64,000 nucleotides of DNA from Actinomyces oris (lineage in GTDB: Bacteria; Actinomycetota; Actinomycetes; Actinomycetales; Actinomycetaceae), in NCBI RefSeq assembly GCF_006546825.1, contig NZ_VICC01000001.1, forward strand, positions 188,191-252,190, read 5' to 3'. Position numbers and translations under genes: made by a program. This document shows, one piece after another, positions 59,788 to 64,000 of the stretch. Positions within the stretch are counted from its first letter, which is position 1, and every line of letters starts with the position of its first letter. A model generated the notes under the pieces. The model was not told where the DNA came from, ran no database searches, and was given only the letters and a program-made list of their open reading frames with translations.

Positions 59788-61650
59788 ATGAGACACCTAC
59801 GAACATCCTCGCCACCCCAGACCACCTCACGACTGACCCTCCTCACCCTGCTCGGTGCGCTCACCGCCTGCAGCATGCTCGGCACGAGCGCCGCAGCCAT
59901 CGCCAGCCCGTCCGCGCAAGGAGCCCAGCACGCCGTCGTGCTGGACAACAGCACGAACGCCGGCAGCGCCGCCGGTACCTCCCAGCCCACCAGCAGCAAC
60001 AGCTCCAGCGGCACATCGAACGGTTCCAGCGGTTCCAACGGTTCCCAAGGATCCAACGGGTCCACGGGGGCGAGCGTCCCCAAGGGGCTGGAGTCCTTCT
60101 ACCGTCAGAATCTCGTCTGGACCGACTGCCCCGACGGCGCCACCGGCACCGCCTTCCAGTGCGCGACCGTGACCGTGCCCCTGGACTACGACCACCCGCA
60201 GGGCAAGACCATCACGGTGGCCCTCAAGAAGCTGCCCTCGACGAGCTCCTCCCCTCGGGGCTCGGTCTTCCTCAACCCCGGAGGCCCCGGGGGAAGCGGC
60301 ATCTCCCTCATCAATGCCCAGGCCGGGCTCTACAAGACCGGCGGCCTGTCGGGGGTCCTGGCGAACTATGACGTCATCGGCTTCGACCCGCGCGGCATCG
60401 GCCAGTCCACCCCCATCACCTGCTGGTCCCCCGAGGACGTTCAGGCGATTGTGGACGGGCGGGCCGAGGCACCTAACCAGCTGACACCGGGCAGCGCCGG
60501 CGACATCGTCGCGAAGGGCTCACGCGATGCCGCCACCTGCCAGAAGTACACGGAGGTCCCCGAGATCCTCGACCATATGGACACCCGTTCGGTGGCCCGC
60601 GACATGGATGTCATGCGGGCCCTGGTGGGAGACCAGGACCTCAACTTTCTCGGGTACTCCTACGGCACCTACCTGGGAGCCGTCTACACCGAGCTCTTCC
60701 CCGACAACGTCGGGCGCGTCGTCCTGGACAGCGCCATGGACCCCGCTTTGTCCCGACAGGAGGCCTTCGAGGGCGATGCGGCAGCCGAGGAGCAGACGCT
60801 GCGCACCTACATCGAGTCTCAGCAGGGTCAGGCCGGATTCCCCCTGAACGGCTCGACCGATGAGGCCGTCACCCGGCTCGCCACCTTCCTCGACGGCCTG
60901 GACGCCAATCCGCTGACCGTCTCCGACGGCGCAGACTCCCTGAACCGGGCCGAGGCCACCAATGCGATCAAGGAGCTCGTCGTCGCCTCACCCGATAAGT
61001 GGCCGCTGCTCAACGAGGGACTGACCCAGGCCATGAACGCGCACGACGGCACCGCTCTGATGAAGAACGCCGGGTTCCTCCCGGGCGAGGGAGGGCCGAC
61101 GGCGACCGAGGCGCAGATCGTTGAGCATCTTCAGTCCGTGTACGGCTTCGCGGCCAACCGGTGCCTCGACTTCCCCGACACCGGGAACCAGGCGAGCTGG
61201 GATGCGGCACTGGCCTCCTACCGCCGCGACTACCCGGTCTTCCACAGCCTGGTGCCCCAGCACAACGCCTACTGCCACGGCTGGGGGCACACTGGTAAGA
61301 CCGAGCCCGTCGACGTCGACGTCGACGCCACGAACCCGGTGCTCGTCGTCGGGATCCTGCACGACCCGGCCACCCCCTACCCGTGGTCCAAGGCGCTGGT
61401 GTCGAGGGTGCGCAACAGTCACCTGCTGAGCGTCGACATGTACGGCCACGGCGCTACCGGCTTCAATTCCTGCGCGACCGCGAAGGTGAATGACTACTTC
61501 GTCAAGGGAGCGCTTCCCTCCGACGGCGAGGTCTGCGCGGCGAACCCGGAGCCCCAGGCCGAAGAGCAGGCTCCGGCTGGAGTGGGGACGCCGGCAGGAG
61601 TGGCAACACTGGCCGGAGTGGCGCGCCCGGTCGGATTGAGGGCTGGCTGA
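59788..61650 (+). CDS. Exported alpha/beta-hydrolase (tripeptidyl aminopeptidase, SlpD/SlpE type)
   Basis: 620 residues from ATG 59788. The N-terminus carries an export signal with a possible lipobox L-T-A-C (about residues 25-28), then a Ser/Asn/Gly-rich spacer to residue 95. The hydrolase has oxyanion segment F-L-N-P-G-G-P-G-G-S-G, nucleophile elbow L-G-Y-S-Y-G-T-Y-L-G, the C-terminal Asp region (L-V-V-G-I-L-H-D-P-A-T-P) and the His in G-H-G-A-T-G-F. Secreted actinobacterial relatives take tripeptides from protein N-termini. A 35-residue Ala/Gly/Val-rich tail is unusual. Confidence 0.88.
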   Translation: MRHLRTSSPPQTTSRLTLLTLLGALTACSMLGTSAAAIASPSAQGAQHAVVLDNSTNAGSAAGTSQPTSSNSSSGTSNGSSGSNGSQGSNGSTGASVPKGLESFYRQNLVWTDCPDGATGTAFQCATVTVPLDYDHPQGKTITVALKKLPSTSSSPRGSVFLNPGGPGGSGISLINAQAGLYKTGGLSGVLANYDVIGFDPRGIGQSTPITCWSPEDVQAIVDGRAEAPNQLTPGSAGDIVAKGSRDAATCQKYTEVPEILDHMDTRSVARDMDVMRALVGDQDLNFLGYSYGTYLGAVYTELFPDNVGRVVLDSAMDPALSRQEAFEGDAAAEEQTLRTYIESQQGQAGFPLNGSTDEAVTRLATFLDGLDANPLTVSDGADSLNRAEATNAIKELVVASPDKWPLLNEGLTQAMNAHDGTALMKNAGFLPGEGGPTATEAQIVEHLQSVYGFAANRCLDFPDTGNQASWDAALASYRRDYPVFHSLVPQHNAYCHGWGHTGKTEPVDVDVDATNPVLVVGILHDPATPYPWSKALVSRVRNSHLLSVDMYGHGATGFNSCATAKVNDYFVKGALPSDGEVCAANPEPQAEEQAPAGVGTPAGVATLAGVARPVGLRAG

Positions 61651-61686
61651 CAGGGTGCGTCAGCAGCGGCTGAGTTGATCCACACC

Positions 61687-61732
61687 GTCGGGGCCGGGGT
61701 GTCCCAGACATGGAAAACACCCCGGCTCCGAC
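61687..61732 (+). terminator. Terminator hairpin between the peptidase and tRNA-Arg genes
   Basis: GTCGGGGCCGGGGTGT (61687-61702) pairs with ACACCCCGGCTCCGAC (61717-61732) with one mismatch, 36 bp past the peptidase stop. Confidence 0.75.
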
Positions 61733-61754
61733 TGTTCAGCCGATGACGGGGTGT

Positions 61755-61830
61755 TGGTGCGCCCGAAGGGATTCGAACCCCCAACCTTCTGATCCGTAGT
61801 CAGATGCTCTATCCGTTGAGCTACAGGCGC
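61755..61830 (-). tRNA. tRNA-Arg (anticodon ACG)
   Basis: 76 nt including an encoded CCA. Acceptor stem GCGCCTG pairs with CGGGCGC, the T-loop has GGTTCGAATCC, and the anticodon loop reads CTACGGA within the stem CTGA/TCAG. ACG reads CGN codons after A34 is deaminated. Confidence 0.97.
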
Positions 61831-61901
61831 ATGTCGTTGCCGACGGGAAGAACATTACTCAGCGTCCACCCAGGGGACAAATCCAATCCCCGTGAGGATG
61901 G

Positions 61902-61946
61902 GCACAGGGCCGGAGTCCCGCCGACGACGGGGCTCCGGCCCTGTGC
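61902..61946 (-). terminator. Terminator hairpin of the 61989-63293 gene
   Basis: GCACAGGGCCGGAG (61902-61915) and CTCCGGCCCTGTGC (61933-61946) are perfect complements, 43 bp downstream of the minus-strand stop. Confidence 0.75.
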
Positions 61947-61988
61947 GCTGCTGCGGCAGCGGTGCTCACACCACGCGTAGCGGACCGC

Positions 61989-63293
61989 TCATCCTGCGTT
62001 GGAGGAGACCACCGCCAGCACCGCGCTACCCAGCACCGCGTAGAGCACGAGGACCAGAATGGAGGCAATGATCCCCCAGACGAGAGTGGCCCTGGCCCAG
62101 TTCTTCTTGCTGGCCGAGCGGCCACTGCCGAAGGCGAGGATGAGGATGTAGACCAACCCGAAAATTGGGAGGCCGGCCAGCAGTATCGTCAGCATCCAGC
62201 TGCCCACGGAGTCCGCGGTCTCGACCTCCTCGGACCGCACTGCTGCCAGGGCTCCGCCTCCTGCCGGCCGATCGAAGGGCGAGCCGGCTGCGGTAGGAAC
62301 CATGTCGGAGAAGGACGGGGCCTGCCCGGCTGCGGCGTCGGAAGAGGGGGCCGAGCCCCACTGGGGTGCCGAGCTCTGCGACGGGAAGGCTGAGGAGGAC
62401 GACGGCGCGGACTGGGCGACCGCCTGAGTCGCAGCGGGGACGAAGGCCTCTGTGGCCTGCTCGGCTTCGGCGCGTGCGGTCGCCGTGGGGAAGACCGAGG
62501 ACATGCCGACCTCGCCCTCCTGACGCCCACCGCTGAAGGGGTGCGAGTGCGGGGCGGGCTGCTGGGCGAAGGGCTGCTGGTCCTGCAGGCCCGCCGGCTG
62601 GGCCTGCGGCTGCTGCCCCGGCCAGTGCGGGGTCTCCCGACTCGCCTCGGCGCCTGGAGTCGCACCGGCGGCGGGGGCTGAGGATGTGCCCGGAGCCGAG
62701 GGGATGCCGGGGGCGGACTGGGCGAAGGGCGACGACGCGGGTGCGGCGCCGTCGGCAGCGGTGGACCCACCCCAGGCGGGCTGCGCCGGCTGGCCGGTCT
62801 GGCCCAGTTGGCCGAGCCCGCCCTGCTGGGCGTAGGGGTTGGCCTGGATGTAGGGGTCAGCGGGCGCTGCACCGGGCTGGGCGCCCCCGAATCCGCCGGC
62901 GGCGGCCGGGTCGGGTCGGCCGGGCTGACCCGGCTGGCCCGGCTGGCCGAGCCCGCCCTGCTGGGCGTAGGGGTTGGCCTGGATGTAGGGGTCAGCGGGC
63001 GCTGCACCGGGCTGGGCGGCCGCCTGCGCGGCACCTGTGGAGAAGGCGCGCGTCTGTTCCTCAGGGGGCGGCCCGGTGGGCAGGTCGGGCTGCGCCGGGC
63101 GCCACGATCCGGCCTGGGCGCCGGGAGCCGCACCAGGGACGGCACCGGGCGCCTGCCCCGGAACCTGCTGCTCGGCGCGTGCGGCGTCGAGCATGTCCTG
63201 GTTGATGAGGACGGTCCGGGCGTTGAACTCGTCGCCCTGATTGGGGCGGGGCGAGCCGGAGGTCGGCGGCTGGGTTGCGTCGTGGTCAGACAT
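61989..63293 (-). CDS. Pro/Gln/Ala-rich protein with two C-terminal membrane helices
   Basis: 434 residues from the ATG at 63293 with GAGAGGGAC upstream. About 350 residues are low complexity, including two identical copies of Q-P-G-A-A-P-A-D-P-Y-I-Q-A-N-P-Y-A-Q-Q encoded by a 74-bp perfect DNA repeat. The last 80 residues hold two membrane segments (SWMLTILLAGLPIFGLVYIL and WGIIASILVLVLYAVLG) around a basic loop, like small DUF4190-type or interferon-induced-like membrane proteins. The disordered part would be cytoplasmic. Function unknown. Confidence 0.65.
   Translation of the reverse strand: MSDHDATQPPTSGSPRPNQGDEFNARTVLINQDMLDAARAEQQVPGQAPGAVPGAAPGAQAGSWRPAQPDLPTGPPPEEQTRAFSTGAAQAAAQPGAAPADPYIQANPYAQQGGLGQPGQPGQPGRPDPAAAGGFGGAQPGAAPADPYIQANPYAQQGGLGQLGQTGQPAQPAWGGSTAADGAAPASSPFAQSAPGIPSAPGTSSAPAAGATPGAEASRETPHWPGQQPQAQPAGLQDQQPFAQQPAPHSHPFSGGRQEGEVGMSSVFPTATARAEAEQATEAFVPAATQAVAQSAPSSSSAFPSQSSAPQWGSAPSSDAAAGQAPSFSDMVPTAAGSPFDRPAGGGALAAVRSEEVETADSVGSWMLTILLAGLPIFGLVYILILAFGSGRSASKKNWARATLVWGIIASILVLVLYAVLGSAVLAVVSSNAG
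62810..63018. repeat. 74-bp perfect direct repeat inside the Pro/Gln-rich gene
   Basis: 62810-62883 and 62945-63018 appear identical base for base, including third positions, so the duplication is recent or kept by gene conversion. They are separated by 61 bp of similar low-complexity sequence. Confidence 0.85.
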
Positions 63294-63465
63294 GAGGTCC
63301 CTCTCAGTCGAGTACAGCATCACGCTATCCCGGATCCGCACCGGAAGACACACAGGCACCCCGATCGGCCAGAGGCGAACGCCCTGACCGCCGGGCCGAC
63401 TCGAGAGCCCGGCCGGCCGTTGGGAAGTCGCGGGGCCGCCGCAACGAGTGCTCCGGCGATGACGA

Positions 63466-63495
63466 AGCCCCGGCACGCTGGTTCGTACCGGGGCT
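63466..63495 (-). terminator. Hairpin downstream of tRNA-Ser
   Basis: AGCCCCGG (63466-63473) pairs with CCGGGGCT (63488-63495), eight bases beyond the tRNA 3' end on the minus strand. Confidence 0.6.
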
Positions 63496-63502
63496 CTCGC
63501 TG

Positions 63503-63592
63503 TGGCGGAGATGGGGAGATTCGAACTCCCGAGGGGCTTCCACCCCAACCTCCTTAGCAGGGAGGCGCACTAGGCCACTATGCGACATCTCC
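63503..63592 (-). tRNA. tRNA-Ser (anticodon GCT)
   Basis: 90 nt with encoded CCA and the long variable arm of serine tRNAs. Acceptor GGAGATG pairs with CATCTCC; the anticodon loop is CTGCTAA between CTCC and GGAG. It reads AGC/AGT codons. Confidence 0.97.
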
Positions 63593-63843
63593 ATCGCCTT
63601 CCCACGGCTCCGCCGCAGGACGCACGGGCAGCCTACCGGGAGGATGCCGCGTGAGCAAACCGCCGAAGACACGGTGCGGGCGCTTCAAGACGAGGCAACG
63701 AGGCCGCCGGCTGCGTAGGTGTCATGGGGCCCTCGTTCACGACCCGGGGTCTGCGGAGTCAAGCCCCGGAGGCGGGCGCCACCCGGGTCCATCATGTTGA
63801 AGAATGTCTGTGAAAGTACGTCGTGAGGCGAGGAGGAGCGAGG

Positions 63844-64000
63844 ATGGCGGAGAGCGGGCAGACGGATGCGCGGGTCGCGGAGTTCATCACCGATCTGCGT
63901 GAGGCCCTGGCGGAGGCGGGCGACCCTGCCCGCGCCGAGCAGCAGCGGGCGTACCTGAAGTCCGAGATAGCGATGTACGGCGTCGGGGTCCCGGACACGC
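63844..64000 (+). CDS. AlkD-type DNA alkylation repair protein, N-terminal part
   Basis: 52 codons are visible before the right edge. The start A-L-A-E-A-G-D-P-A-R-A-E-Q-Q-R-A-Y-L-K-S then Y-G-V-G-V-P matches the opening of AlkD-like DNA-7-methylguanine glycosylases (family form: E-x-x-x-Q-x-Y-M/L-K-S...G-V-x-V/T-P). GAGGAGGAGCGAGG precedes the ATG at 63844. The catalytic region lies outside the window. Confidence 0.75.
   Translation, partial: MAESGQTDARVAEFITDLREALAEAGDPARAEQQRAYLKSEIAMYGVGVPDT

Overview
The window is very GC-rich DNA from an actinobacterium. The gene content (six tandem TPM/DUF5129-type membrane genes, DUF5926, YwiC-like and DUF817 proteins, a variant-LRR protein, many GTG or possibly leaderless starts) suggests the Actinomycetaceae, most likely an Actinomyces-type oral organism. 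That placement is inference from gene families; no rRNA marker is present. Two tRNA genes (Arg-ACG and Ser-GCT) lie near the right end.

Left part (1-31 kb). A partial DUF885 gene is followed by a repeat-rich stretch. A dispersed ~140-bp intergenic repeat (called R1 here) made of nested inverted repeats occurs eight times, always in the same orientation and always 3' of plus-strand genes. It brackets small accessory genes: flavodoxin-fold oxidoreductase plus AlkC-like protein, DUF817, GNAT, and an AbiEi/DUF559-like protein. A second hairpin family (R2) occurs twice. Between these two repeat fields lie the six DUF5129 paralogs (7.4-15.9 kb, minus strand), which show domain loss and truncation, an AT-rich membrane alpha/beta-hydrolase gene that looks foreign, ridA and pgm. 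A YwiC-like gene, a hisC-type aminotransferase, a phage-holin-like protein and a WXG-like/secreted-hydrolase gene pair follow.

Middle (30.5-38 kb). Here are a methyltransferase, aminopeptidase C (pepC), a siderophore-interacting flavoprotein, a MntA/HepT-type toxin-antitoxin pair placed between two related small membrane-protein genes, and purB. The purB 3' intergenic region holds strong hairpins and a helically phased array of about nine decamers.

RiPP cluster (38-49.4 kb). Eight minus-strand genes, mostly overlapping or nearly so, encode a thiazole/oxazole-plus-dehydroamino-acid peptide pathway: YcaO cyclodehydratase, an E1-like partner, a leader-binding/E1-like protein fused to a dehydrogenase domain, a second nitroreductase-fold protein, a 67-residue precursor with a perfect ribosome-binding site, a PqqD-M50 membrane protease, a LanB glutamylation protein and one LanB elimination-type protein. 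The precursor core is a tandem repeat of nine residues with a cysteine in each unit. A divergent NarL/LuxR response regulator is the probable controller. This is the best candidate for an undescribed system in the window: only one elimination-type protein is visible, with no separate pyridine synthase and no exporter, so a goadsporin-like linear peptide is more likely than a classical macrocyclic thiopeptide.

Right part (49.4-64 kb). A vLRR membrane protein, a complete copper-resistance operon (csoR-copZ-copA) with a well-formed promoter and two CsoR-like palindromes, a lower-GC three-gene operon of secreted, lipoprotein and cytosolic unknowns, a sulfur amino-acid pair (MalY/PatB and cystathionine gamma-synthase/lyase type) behind a Met/Cys-ending leader ORF, an exported tripeptidyl-aminopeptidase-type hydrolase, a proline/glutamine-rich membrane protein with a 74-bp perfect internal repeat, and the start of an alkD-type gene.
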